Assembly (NCBI RefSeq): GCF_000236785.1
Contig: NZ_AGUF01000047.1
Location: 62,001 to 126,000, forward strand
Reading direction: 5' to 3'
Origin: Achromobacter arsenitoxydans SY8
Lineage (GTDB): Bacteria > Pseudomonadota > Gammaproteobacteria > Burkholderiales > Burkholderiaceae_B
Length of the DNA: 64,000 bases
Positions 1 to 7,584 of the stretch are shown piece after piece. The translations under genes and the position numbers were made by a program. Each line of letters opens with the position of its first letter. Position 1 is the stretch's first letter. Under the pieces are notes generated by a model. The model worked only from the letters and a program-made list of their open reading frames with translations. It had not been told where the DNA came from and ran no database searches.

Positions 1-447
1 CGCAGCCAGGGCGTGCTGGGCCATCTGGAAGCCCTGGGCAGCCAGACCCTGCGCGCCGCCGAAATCGCCAAGCACCTGGGCCTGTCCCGCAGTGCGCCGC
101 TGCTGCGCGTCCAGATGGTGGGCAAGGCCGAAAACCGCAACATCAGCGCCTCGGAGCATTACTTCGATGAAAAGCGCTTTCCCGATTTCGCCGAGCGCAT
201 CGCGGCGCTGCACTCGGTTTCCAAGGTCTACGCGCACTACGGTATCGGCGACTACACGCGCAAGTGGTCGCGCATCACCGCCGCCCTGCCCTCGCCCGAG
301 GTCGCCCGCCTGCTGGGTCAGCCCAAGACCCGGCCTATCCTGCAGGTAGAGGCCCTGAACGTGGACCAGGACGGCGCGCCGTTGCAATACAGCATCACCC
401 GTTTTGTCGGCGACCTGGTCCAGCTGATGGTGGCGGACGACGCCTGA
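1..447 (+). CDS. phnF: PhnF-type GntR/HutC family regulator, 3' part
   Basis: Only the C-terminal 148 codons are present; the reading frame is open from base 1, so the N-terminal winged-helix domain lies outside the window. What remains is a UTRA effector-binding domain: a conserved SEHYF segment, then GIGDYTRKWSRI and the final strand LQYSITRFVGDLVQL. This pattern is typical of PhnF, the repressor of C-P lyase operons. The assignment rests on that match and on phnM, a DUF1045 gene and phnN following on the same strand. A phnM-specific promoter may lie in the 116-bp gap downstream. Another HutC-family regulator is possible but less likely in this context. Confidence 0.8.
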   Translation, partial: RSQGVLGHLEALGSQTLRAAEIAKHLGLSRSAPLLRVQMVGKAENRNISASEHYFDEKRFPDFAERIAALHSVSKVYAHYGIGDYTRKWSRITAALPSPEVARLLGQPKTRPILQVEALNVDQDGAPLQYSITRFVGDLVQLMVADDA

Positions 448-518
448 TTTCCACATGGCGCCGCCCGGCCCGATCGCGGCATGGCGGCGCCCGAACGACA
501 TTCGGCAAGCCGACTAAC

Positions 519-553
519 TCATCTAGACATCTGGTTGTAATGCAAAATAGATA
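519..553 (+). promoter_or_regulatory. Possible phnM promoter with PhnF-like operator core
   Basis: The 116-bp gap before phnM turns AT-rich at its end. A TCTAGA core flanked by TCA and CAT (519-530) resembles the TGGTnTAGACCA operators described for PhnF homologues in part of its bases. TAGACA (524-529) could serve as a -35 and TAGATA (548-553) as a -10 with 18 bp between them, so the palindrome would overlap the -35. The predicted transcript start would lie only a few bases before the phnM ATG, which weakens the case. Confidence 0.25.
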
Positions 554-563
554 ACGTCACGCC

Positions 564-1757
564 ATGAACCCACACGCCCCCTCGCCCCTGGCCGGTGTCA
601 CAGGCCAACGCATCCTGACTCCCCACGGCATCGCCTCGGCGAGCCTGCGGTTCCACGGCGGACTGATCGACGACGCCGGCTTGGCGCCCGCACGCGGCAG
701 CGCCTGGTTCGACGCCGGCGACCTGCTGGTGCTGCCCGGCATCGTGGACCTGCATGGCGACGCTTTCGAGCGCGCCATCATGCCGCGCCCCAGCGTAACG
801 TTCCCCTATGACAGCGCCCTGCTCGACGTCGACCGCCAGTTGCTGGCCAACGGCATCACCACCGAGTTCCACGGCGTCACGCTGTCGTGGGAAGGCGGGC
901 TGCGCGGCGAGGCCTATGCCGAGCACATGTTCGACGCGCTGGAGAACCTGCGGCATATCCTGGGCGCACGGCACTACGTGCACCTGCGCTTCGAAACGCA
1001 CCACGTGGGCGGCCTGGACATCGCCCAGCAATGGATACGCGACGGCCGCGTCCGCTTTCTGGCCCTGAACGACCACCTGCCGAGCATGGCGCGCCGGCTG
1101 GGCGACGAGCGCAAACTGATGCAGTACGCCAACCGCGCCGAGTGCGATCTGGATGTCTTCCAGGAACGGATCCGCGCCGCGATGTCGGCGGCCGACGCCG
1201 TGGCCGACGCCATGCGCGAACTCACGCGCTGCGCGCAGCAGGCCGGGCTGCGCGTTGCGTCGCACGACGATCCCGACGCGGCCACCCGCCGCTATTACCA
1301 CCAGCTGGGCTGCGGCGTGGCCGAGTTTCCGCTGACGCGCGAGGCCGCCGGCGTCGCGCGCGACCTGGGCGATTCGGTCGTGTTCGGCGCGCCCAACGTC
1401 GTGCGCGGCGGCAGCCATACCGGCGCCCCCAACGCCACGGAAATGGTCCGCGCCGGCCTGTGCGACATCCTGACGTCCGACTACTACTATCCCGCGCCGC
1501 TGGCCGCGGTGTTGCGGCTGGTCCGCGACGGCGTGCTGCCGCTGGACCAGGCCTGGAATCTCGTATCGCTGAATCCGGCGCGCGCGGCCGGCCTGAAGGA
1601 TCGGGGCGCCCTGACGCCGGGCCTGATCGCAGACGCCATCGTGGTCGACGACCGCGAGCCCGGACTGCCGCGCGTCTGCGCCGCCATCGTCGGCGGCGAA
1701 CTACGCTACGCAACGCGCGCCTTCGGCGCCGAGCACGGCCAGCGGATGGCGGCCTGA
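564..1757 (+). CDS. phnM: PhnM, alpha-D-ribose 1-methylphosphonate 5-triphosphate diphosphatase
   Basis: The 397-residue amidohydrolase-superfamily protein removes diphosphate from ribose 1-methylphosphonate 5-triphosphate, giving the C-P lyase substrate. The metal-binding signature after strand 1 is at residues 58-70 (PGIVDLHGDAFER, His64), followed by RFETHHVGG, SHDDPD and a late Asp in ILTSDYYYPA. The length fits PhnM (about 380-400). The next gene starts 2 bp after its stop and then overlaps phnN, so these three are one translational unit. The other C-P lyase subunits (PhnGHIJKL) are not in the window and would be expected upstream or elsewhere. Confidence 0.93.
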   Translation: MNPHAPSPLAGVTGQRILTPHGIASASLRFHGGLIDDAGLAPARGSAWFDAGDLLVLPGIVDLHGDAFERAIMPRPSVTFPYDSALLDVDRQLLANGITTEFHGVTLSWEGGLRGEAYAEHMFDALENLRHILGARHYVHLRFETHHVGGLDIAQQWIRDGRVRFLALNDHLPSMARRLGDERKLMQYANRAECDLDVFQERIRAAMSAADAVADAMRELTRCAQQAGLRVASHDDPDAATRRYYHQLGCGVAEFPLTREAAGVARDLGDSVVFGAPNVVRGGSHTGAPNATEMVRAGLCDILTSDYYYPAPLAAVLRLVRDGVLPLDQAWNLVSLNPARAAGLKDRGALTPGLIADAIVVDDREPGLPRVCAAIVGGELRYATRAFGAEHGQRMAA

Positions 1758-1759
1758 CC

Positions 1760-2503
1760 ATGCCGCTCGCCCACCGCTACGCCCTGTATCTGGCGCCCAC
1801 CGGCCCCTGGCGCGACCTCGGCAGCCGCTGGCTCGGCCGCTGCGCCGACACCGGCGAGCCCCTGCCCCCGCCGCCCGGCCAGGCTGCGCCGTCCGCGCAC
1901 TGGACCCAGGCGCCCCGCCACTACGGCCTGCACGCCACCCTCAAGCCGCCCTTCCGCCTGCGCGCGGGCTGCAGCCCGCGCGACGTGGACGCAGCGGCCC
2001 GCGAACTGGCCAGCCAGAACAGCCCGTTTGCCGTCCAGCTGGAATGCGAACCGCTGCGCGGCTTTCTGGCCTGGCGCATCCCCGAGTCCGACCCGCAGGG
2101 GCGGTCACGCATCCAGTCGCTGGCCGACGCGGCCGTGCGCGGCCTGGACCCACTGCGCGCGCCGCCCACGCCCGAGGAAACCGCGCGCCGTCAGCCGCAG
2201 TCGCTGACGCCGGCGCAGCAGGCGATGCTTGAGCGCTGGGGCTATCCCTACGTGTTCGATACCTACACGTTCCACATTACGCTGACCGGCAAGCTGGACG
2301 GCGATGCGCTGGAAGCGGCGCGCACAGACATCGCCGCATTCGCCGACCCCTTGCGCGGGCAGGCCATGCCGGTGCCTGGCGTGAGCGTCTACGTACAGGC
2401 GACGCCGGGCGCCGACTTCGTCGCGGCGCGGCACTACCATTTCGACGGCAGCCATACCGATGCCGCCGGCGCCGGCTATCTCGACGGGCCCGCTGTCGCA
2501 TGA
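1760..2503 (+). CDS. DUF1045 phosphonate-operon protein, 2H phosphoesterase superfamily
   Basis: This 247-residue protein belongs to the DUF1045 family, known as a putative phosphonate metabolism protein found in C-P lyase operons. It carries two H-x-T-L motifs, HATL at residues 58-61 and HITL at 172-175, spaced as in 2H (LigT-like) phosphoesterases that open cyclic phosphates. A conserved RRQPQSLTPAQQAMLERWGYPYVFD segment lies between them (given here only as a landmark, about residues 143-167). The ATG at 1760 is 2 bp after phnM, and the stop overlaps the phnN start as ATGA. The position between phnM and phnN, with no phnP visible, suggests it acts on the ribosyl 1,2-cyclic phosphate. That role is inference. 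Confidence 0.85.
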   Translation: MPLAHRYALYLAPTGPWRDLGSRWLGRCADTGEPLPPPPGQAAPSAHWTQAPRHYGLHATLKPPFRLRAGCSPRDVDAAARELASQNSPFAVQLECEPLRGFLAWRIPESDPQGRSRIQSLADAAVRGLDPLRAPPTPEETARRQPQSLTPAQQAMLERWGYPYVFDTYTFHITLTGKLDGDALEAARTDIAAFADPLRGQAMPVPGVSVYVQATPGADFVAARHYHFDGSHTDAAGAGYLDGPAVA

Positions 2504-3078
2504 GCGCCGCCGCCCCAGCGGACGGCGCCCGCCTGATCTACCTGATGGGCGCTTCCGGCAGCGGCAAGGACACGCTGCTGCGGCTGATGCGCACGCGCCT
2601 GCGGGGCGCGGAACCCGTCCTGGTCGCACACCGCTACATCACGCGCGACAGCGGTGATGCCGAGGATTCAATGCGCCTCACGCCCGAGGAGTTCTCGCGC
2701 CGCGCCACGCTGGGGTGCTTTGCCCTGCACTGGGCCAGCCACGGCCTGCAGTACGGCATCGGCGTCGAGATCGACGCCTGGCTGGGCCGTGGCGCGGCCG
2801 TCATCATCAACGGATCGCGCGCGCACCTGGAACAGGCGCACGCGCGCTATCCCGCCCTGACGGCGGTGGAAGTGGCGGTCGATCCCGCCCTGCTGGCCCG
2901 GCGGCTGGCCGGCCGGGGCCGCGAAAGCGCCGCGCAGATTTCGGACCGGCTGGCGCGCGCCGCCCAGACGTTTCCCGTACCCGACCGCTGCCGGTTGCTG
3001 CAAGTCAGCAACAACGACCAGCCTGAAACGGCAGCGGCCGCGCTACTGGACATCGCCCGGGCGAAACTGGACGCGTAG
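2500..3078 (+). CDS. phnN: PhnN, ribose 1,5-bisphosphate phosphokinase
   Basis: The 192-residue P-loop kinase phosphorylates ribose 1,5-bisphosphate to PRPP, the last step of the C-P lyase route. The Walker A motif GASGSGKDT is at residues 17-25, in a guanylate-kinase-like fold. HRYITR and a basic lid segment with RRLAGRGRE near residues 131-139 fit the family. The start overlaps the previous stop by 4 bases (ATGA), so translation is probably coupled. Its end is 6 bp from the end of the convergent LysR gene. Confidence 0.93.
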   Translation: MSAAAPADGARLIYLMGASGSGKDTLLRLMRTRLRGAEPVLVAHRYITRDSGDAEDSMRLTPEEFSRRATLGCFALHWASHGLQYGIGVEIDAWLGRGAAVIINGSRAHLEQAHARYPALTAVEVAVDPALLARRLAGRGRESAAQISDRLARAAQTFPVPDRCRLLQVSNNDQPETAAAALLDIARAKLDA

Positions 3079-3084
3079 GCCCGC

Positions 3085-4056
3085 TCAGCCCTCGCCGGCC
3101 GCTCCCTGGCGCCACGGCGCGGCCGCGTCGCCGCACAGTTCCAGCAGGATTTCGGAAAAGCAATCTTCGGCCGCCAGCGGCTGTTCGCGCTTGCGGCGGA
3201 TCAGGTTGATCGGCGGCAGCTCCCAGCCGAAATCCCAGGGCACCATGCCCAGCCTGCCGCGCTGGCACAGTTCGCGCGCAATGTCCTCGGGGACGACGGA
3301 TATGAAGGTCTCGTTCATCGTCAGCATGCCTTCGATCACATCGGTCGAATAGGCCTCCAGCACGGGCGACGGCGGACGCAATTCCGCGCGGATGAAATGC
3401 TCCACGATCAGCTGCCGCGTGGGCGTATTGGCCGCCGGCAGCACCCAGTCCATCTGTGCGACCGCGGCCCAGTCGGGCTTGCGGCGGGCCAGCCGCTGAG
3501 CCAACCGCCCATGCGCGATCAGGCGCGGCCTCTGGCGGTACAACACGCGATGGTTCAGGTCGTCGAGCGCAACCGTGGACGTGGATCGGCTGATGATGCA
3601 ATCCAGCTCGTGCTGGCGCAGCATCGGCACCAGATGGTCGGTCGTGGCGCGATGCAGGCTGAGCGTTACGCCGTGGCGCTGGTGCAGGCGGCTGATGGCG
3701 GCGGTCAAGAGCGCGCTGGACACGTACGGCACCACGCCCACATGCAGGTGCGCCGAGCGGCCCGCATGCAGGGCCTGGACCTCGCGCGCCCACAGGTCCA
3801 GGTCGCTGATCATGAGGCGAGCGCGCACCAGGGCCAGGCGGCCCAGCGCCGTGGGCTGCAATCCGCGCCCGGTGCGCATGAAGAGCGGCGCGCCAAAAAT
3901 GTCTTCGATCTCGGCCAGCGCCTTGGTGACGGCAGGCTGGCTGACGCCCGTCGCGGCGGCCACCCGCGTCAGCGAGCCGTGCCGCTCGATACTGACCAGC
4001 AGCGTCAGGTGGCGATGCTTCAGACGGTTCGCCAGACGGACGGCGTCCCAGCTCAT
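3085..4056 (-). CDS. LysR-family transcriptional regulator
   Basis: The 323-residue regulator has an N-terminal helix-turn-helix at about residues 15-75 (HLTLLVSIERHGSLTRVAA then VSQPAVTKALAEIE and LFMRTGRGLQPTALG). A periplasmic-binding-like effector domain follows. It is divergent from the Ntn-hydrolase / Bug receptor / GAF operon across a 108-bp gap rich in ATAACT/AGTTAT elements, so it most likely regulates that operon and itself. The inducer cannot be read from the sequence. The 3' end meets phnN tail to tail, so it belongs to the inserted unit and not to the phn genes. Confidence 0.9.
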   Translation of the reverse strand: MSWDAVRLANRLKHRHLTLLVSIERHGSLTRVAAATGVSQPAVTKALAEIEDIFGAPLFMRTGRGLQPTALGRLALVRARLMISDLDLWAREVQALHAGRSAHLHVGVVPYVSSALLTAAISRLHQRHGVTLSLHRATTDHLVPMLRQHELDCIISRSTSTVALDDLNHRVLYRQRPRLIAHGRLAQRLARRKPDWAAVAQMDWVLPAANTPTRQLIVEHFIRAELRPPSPVLEAYSTDVIEGMLTMNETFISVVPEDIARELCQRGRLGMVPWDFGWELPPINLIRRKREQPLAAEDCFSEILLELCGDAAAPWRQGAAGEG

Positions 4057-4068
4057 GGCGTTTTTCCT

Positions 4069-4132
4069 ATAACTGAATGGTTATTCAATTATGCCTATAA
4101 AGGAGAAATCAGTTATTTCACGATCCTATACT
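4069..4132. promoter_or_regulatory. Divergent control region with LysR-type inverted repeats
   Basis: ATAAC-N6-GTTAT (4069-4084) is a perfect inverted repeat. It overlaps a second one, TGAAT-N4-ATTCA (4074-4087). A further AGTTAT half lies at 4111-4116. A good -10 hexamer TATACT is at 4127-4132 on the plus strand, but no convincing -35 stands 17 bp upstream, as expected for an activator-dependent LysR target. The start of the plus-strand gene is 33 bp downstream. Confidence 0.5.
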
Positions 4133-4164
4133 GCAATCATCTTCCCGCCGCCCGGACCCGCCCC

Positions 4165-6000
4165 ATGAGCCCCTCTTTCACCACCCGCCCCGAAATACGC
4201 GGCACGTACGGCGTGGTTTCGTCCACGCACTGGCTGGCGTCGCAAGTCGCCATGGGCGTGCTGGAGCGCGGCGGCAACGCCTACGACGCGGCCGTGGCCG
4301 GCGGCTTCACGCTGCAGATCGTCGAACCGCACCTGAACGGCCCTGGCGGCGAAGTGCCCATCCTGTTCTGGAGCGAACGCGAGCAGCGCATGCGCGCGCT
4401 ATGCGGCCAGGGCCCCGCCCCCGCGCTGGCCACGCCCGCCTACTTCCGCGGAATGGGCCTGGACCTGGTGCCCGGCATCGGTCTGCTGCCCGCGACCGTG
4501 CCCGGCGCGTTCGGCGCCTGGCTCACCCTGCTGCGCGACTACGGCACATGGGAACTGGCCGACGTGCTGCGCCCGGCCATCGACTACGCGCGCAACGGCT
4601 TTCCGCTGGTGCCGCGCATCTCGCAGGCCATTCTGGCCGTGCAGGCGCTGTTCCGCGACGAATGGACGAGTTCCGGCGACGTCTGGCTGCCCGGCGGCCG
4701 CGTGCCCGCCCCCGACGCCCTGTTCCGCACGCCGGCCATCGCGGCCACGTACACGCGCATCCTGGACGAGGCGCACGCCGCCAGCACCGACCGGCACGGC
4801 CGCATCGACGCGGCGCTGGACGTCTGGTACCGCGGCTTCGTCGCCGACGAGATCGACGCCTATTACACGAACACGGCGGCGCTGGACACCACCGGCCAGC
4901 GCAATCGCGGCCTGCTGCGCAAGTCCGACCTGGCCGACTGGCGCGCCGTCTACGACGAACCGCTCACCACCCAATACGGCCGCTACACCGTGGCCAAATG
5001 CGGCGTCTGGTCGCAGGGCCCGGTCCACCTGCAGCAGCTGGCGATGCTGCGGCACCTGGACGTCGGCGCACTGGACCCGCTGTCGCCGGAATTCGTGCAT
5101 CGCGTGGCCGAGGCGGCCAAGCTGGCGTTCGCGGACCGCGCCGCCTGGTACGGCGACCCTGACTTCGCAGAGGTGCCGCTGGCGGCGCTGCTCAGCGACG
5201 ACTACGCGCGCCTGCGCGCCGCCGGCATCGGCGACCGCGCTTCGACGGCGCTGCAGCCCGGCAGCCCGGCCGGCCAAGCGCCGCGCCTGCCCGACCTGGA
5301 CGCTGCGGTCCGCACCCTGGCCGCATCGGACACCCGCTACGGCGTGGGCGAGCCGACCTTCGCGGCGCTGCCTCCCGTCACCGAATGGGCTTCCCGCGAG
5401 CTCTTCGTGGGCGACACCTGCCAGATCGACGTCATCGACCGCGACGGCAACATGGTCGCGGCCACGCCTTCGGGCGGCTGGCTGTCGTCCAGCCCGGTTG
5501 TGCCCGCGCTGGGCTTTTCCCTCACGACCCGCCTGCAGATGACCTGGCTGGACGAGGGCGTGCCCGGCCAGCTGCGGCCCGGCAAGCGCCCTTGCACCAC
5601 CCTGTCGCCCGGCCTGGCGCTGCGCGACGGACTGCCGTACATGGCCTTCGGCACGCCGGGCGGGGACCAGCAGGACCAATGGACCGTGGCGTTTTTCCTG
5701 CGCCACGCGATGGGCATGAACCTGCAGGAAGCGATCGAGGCGCCGTCCTGGCATATCGACCACTTCCCGGGTTCGTTCTGGCCGAGGTCGCAGACGCTGA
5801 ACCGATTGACGGTGGAAGCGCGCATGCCCGCCGCCACGCTCGACGCGCTGCGCGCGGCCGGCCACGACGTCAAGGTCGGGCCGGACTGGTCCGAAGGCCG
5901 CATCAGCGCCTGCACGCGCGAACCCGCCGCGGGCGGCGGCCTGCTGCTCCGCGCGGGGGCCAATCCCCGCGGCATGCAGGGCTATGCCGTCGGCCGCTGA
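4165..6000 (+). CDS. Gamma-glutamyltranspeptidase-family Ntn hydrolase (HpxW-like)
   Basis: This 611-residue proenzyme belongs to the gamma-glutamyltransferase family. The predicted autocleavage/nucleophile threonine is Thr418 in GDTCQIDVIDRDGNM, followed by ATPSGGWLSSSPVVP, GKRPCTTLSPGLAL and FGTPGGDQQDQW. Classical GGT has TTH at the nucleophile. The TC form with the GGWLSSSP segment is closer to my recollection of oxamate amidohydrolase HpxW-type members, so an amidohydrolase role is plausible. No signal peptide is seen, so the enzyme is probably cytoplasmic. The frame is open far upstream through the antisense LysR gene, but the ATG at 4165 matches the family N-terminus (SPSFTTRPEIRG...GVVSSTHWLAS). 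The next gene is 54 bp downstream. Confidence 0.8.
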   Translation: MSPSFTTRPEIRGTYGVVSSTHWLASQVAMGVLERGGNAYDAAVAGGFTLQIVEPHLNGPGGEVPILFWSEREQRMRALCGQGPAPALATPAYFRGMGLDLVPGIGLLPATVPGAFGAWLTLLRDYGTWELADVLRPAIDYARNGFPLVPRISQAILAVQALFRDEWTSSGDVWLPGGRVPAPDALFRTPAIAATYTRILDEAHAASTDRHGRIDAALDVWYRGFVADEIDAYYTNTAALDTTGQRNRGLLRKSDLADWRAVYDEPLTTQYGRYTVAKCGVWSQGPVHLQQLAMLRHLDVGALDPLSPEFVHRVAEAAKLAFADRAAWYGDPDFAEVPLAALLSDDYARLRAAGIGDRASTALQPGSPAGQAPRLPDLDAAVRTLAASDTRYGVGEPTFAALPPVTEWASRELFVGDTCQIDVIDRDGNMVAATPSGGWLSSSPVVPALGFSLTTRLQMTWLDEGVPGQLRPGKRPCTTLSPGLALRDGLPYMAFGTPGGDQQDQWTVAFFLRHAMGMNLQEAIEAPSWHIDHFPGSFWPRSQTLNRLTVEARMPAATLDALRAAGHDVKVGPDWSEGRISACTREPAAGGGLLLRAGANPRGMQGYAVGR

Positions 6001-6054
6001 ACCTGTTTTTTTCGACCGGCGCACAGACCGGAAACCAAGCAAGGGGTAAACACC

Positions 6055-7029
6055 ATGAAACTGCCATTCCAACGACTGCTGAGCGCCTTCGCGCTGGGCC
6101 TGGCCCTGGCCGCGCCGACCGTCTCGCAAGCGGCCTGGCCCGAAAAGCCCATCACCCTGATCGTGCCGTGGGCCGCGGGCGGATCGACCGACATCCTGGC
6201 GCGCGTGCTGTCCGAAGGGCTGACCCAGTCGCTGGGCCAGCCGGTCATCGTGGAGAACCGTTCGGGCGCGTCCGGCAACATCGGCACGACTTTCGTCGCC
6301 CGCGCCAAGCCGGACGGCTACACGCTGCTGGTGGGCTCGATGAGCACCCACACGATGAACCAGGCGCTGTACTCCAACATGCCGTTCGATGGCGTGAAGG
6401 ACTTCACGCCCATCGCCGAACTGGCGCTCGTCACCAACACCATGGTGGTGCACCCGTCCGTGCCGGCGTCGAACCTGAAGGAATTCATTGCTTACGTGAA
6501 GGCCAATCCCGACGCCGTGGCCTATGCCTCCGCGGGCCAGGGCTCCACCAACCATCTCAGCGCCGCGCTGTTCGAGAAGGCCGCCGGCGTGAAGATGATG
6601 CACATCCCCTACCGCGGCGGCGCGCCGGCGGTGCTGGACACCGTGGCGGGCCGCACGCAAGTGCTGTTCAGCGCCGGCACGCAGACGTTGCCGCACGTGC
6701 AGACGAACAAGCTCAAGCTGCTGGCCGTGACCGAGGACGCCCGTTCGCCGTTCCTGCCGGACGTGCCCACCGTGGCTGAAACGCTGCCCGGCTACGAGCT
6801 GGCGGTCTGGTACGGCGCGTTCGGCCCGGCCGGCATGCCGCCCGAACTGACGGCCAGACTGAACCGCGAGATCAACCTGATCCTCAAGCGTCCCGAAGTG
6901 ATCAAGAAGATGGCCGACATGGGCGTGCTGTTGACCGAGACCACGCCGGATCAGTTCGGCCAGATCCTGGCGCGCGATGCCGACAAGTACGGCAAACTGA
7001 TCAAAGAACTGGGAATCACCGCGGAATGA
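6055..7029 (+). CDS. Bug-family tripartite tricarboxylate receptor protein
   Basis: The 324-residue periplasmic solute receptor has a signal peptide ending at about residue 26 (SQA then AWPEKPI). Family signatures include the N-terminal WPEKPITLIVPWAAGGSTD, the VENRSGASGNIGT segment, the HIPYRGGAP segment and the WYGAFGPAGMPPE segment. Bug proteins bind small carboxylates or amides and are very numerous in Bordetella and Achromobacter. No TctA/TctB membrane partners lie here, so it is an orphan receptor that must use shared transporters or act in sensing. Its stop overlaps the next start (ATGA). Co-location with an Ntn amidohydrolase suggests the ligand is the enzyme's substrate. Confidence 0.92.
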   Translation: MKLPFQRLLSAFALGLALAAPTVSQAAWPEKPITLIVPWAAGGSTDILARVLSEGLTQSLGQPVIVENRSGASGNIGTTFVARAKPDGYTLLVGSMSTHTMNQALYSNMPFDGVKDFTPIAELALVTNTMVVHPSVPASNLKEFIAYVKANPDAVAYASAGQGSTNHLSAALFEKAAGVKMMHIPYRGGAPAVLDTVAGRTQVLFSAGTQTLPHVQTNKLKLLAVTEDARSPFLPDVPTVAETLPGYELAVWYGAFGPAGMPPELTARLNREINLILKRPEVIKKMADMGVLLTETTPDQFGQILARDADKYGKLIKELGITAE

Positions 7030-7547
7030 CGGACGCCAACAGCGCCTCTCGGCGCGCGGACACTGCGCTTGCGGGTGTCGCCGCGATCGCCCGGGCTTAC
7101 GCCGGCGCGGACGCGGGCGCCGCCTTCCAGGCGATCGACGACTACGCGCGCCTCAGCCTGGCGCACGCCCTGTGCACGGTCAATCGTTTCGACGCCCAGT
7201 CCATGCGCGTGGTGCGCCTGTACAGCTCGAACCCCCAGGCCTACCCGCCCGGGGGCAGCAAAGACAAGAGCGGCACGGCCTGGGGCCGCCATGTCCTGCT
7301 GGAGCAGCAGGTATTCGTGGGAGAAGGCGAGGACGCGATCCGCGAATTCTTCAACGATCACGACGCGATCCGGGACCTGGGCCTGCAATCCGTCATCAAC
7401 GTTCCGGTGGTGTACGGCGGCGCCTGCCTGGGCACCGTCAATTTCCTGATGCCGCGCCCGGCGCTGTCGGACGCCGACGTCCACGCCGCGCGCCTGGCGG
7501 GCCTGCTGGCCCTGCCGGCGTTCCAGGCGCTGCGCCTGGAACCATAA
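7026..7547 (+). CDS. GAF-domain protein
   Basis: This 173-residue protein is almost entirely one GAF domain. It has an N-terminal helical stretch, then LCTVNRFDAQSMRVVRLYSS, a GTAWGRHVL segment, FVGEGEDAIREFF, and LGLQSVINVPVVYGGACLGTVNFL with the typical GAF ending. No DNA-binding, kinase or output domain is present. It overlaps the Bug receptor stop by 4 bases, so the two are coupled. GAF domains bind small molecules; the ligand here may be the same as that of the receptor, but nothing in the sequence proves it. Cysteines are too few to suggest a redox-sensing fRMsr. Confidence 0.75.
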   Translation: MTDANSASRRADTALAGVAAIARAYAGADAGAAFQAIDDYARLSLAHALCTVNRFDAQSMRVVRLYSSNPQAYPPGGSKDKSGTAWGRHVLLEQQVFVGEGEDAIREFFNDHDAIRDLGLQSVINVPVVYGGACLGTVNFLMPRPALSDADVHAARLAGLLALPAFQALRLEP

Positions 7548-7550
7548 GGG

Positions 7551-7583
7551 AAAAGGCGCCGGGGCCCGCGCGGGCCCCGCGCC
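7551..7583 (-). terminator. Intrinsic terminator after phnE
   Basis: A very GC-rich hairpin (7555-7583; arms GGCGC-GGGGCCC and GGGCCCC-GCGCC with one bulged base) lies right after the phnE stop. On the minus strand it is followed by TTTT (7551-7554). It also sits 8 bp after the convergent GAF gene, but the plus-strand side has no T run. Confidence 0.6.
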
Positions 7584-7584
7584 C

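Noticed and set aside
3397-4164. Upstream extension of the Ntn-hydrolase frame by 256 codons
   Set aside because: It runs antisense through the LysR gene and the translation has no family match; the ATG at 4165 gives the family N-terminus.
4399-6696. A 765-codon open frame on the minus strand across the Ntn-hydrolase gene
   Set aside because: It is the same GC-driven shadow effect; the plus strand has the clear nucleophile and family motifs.
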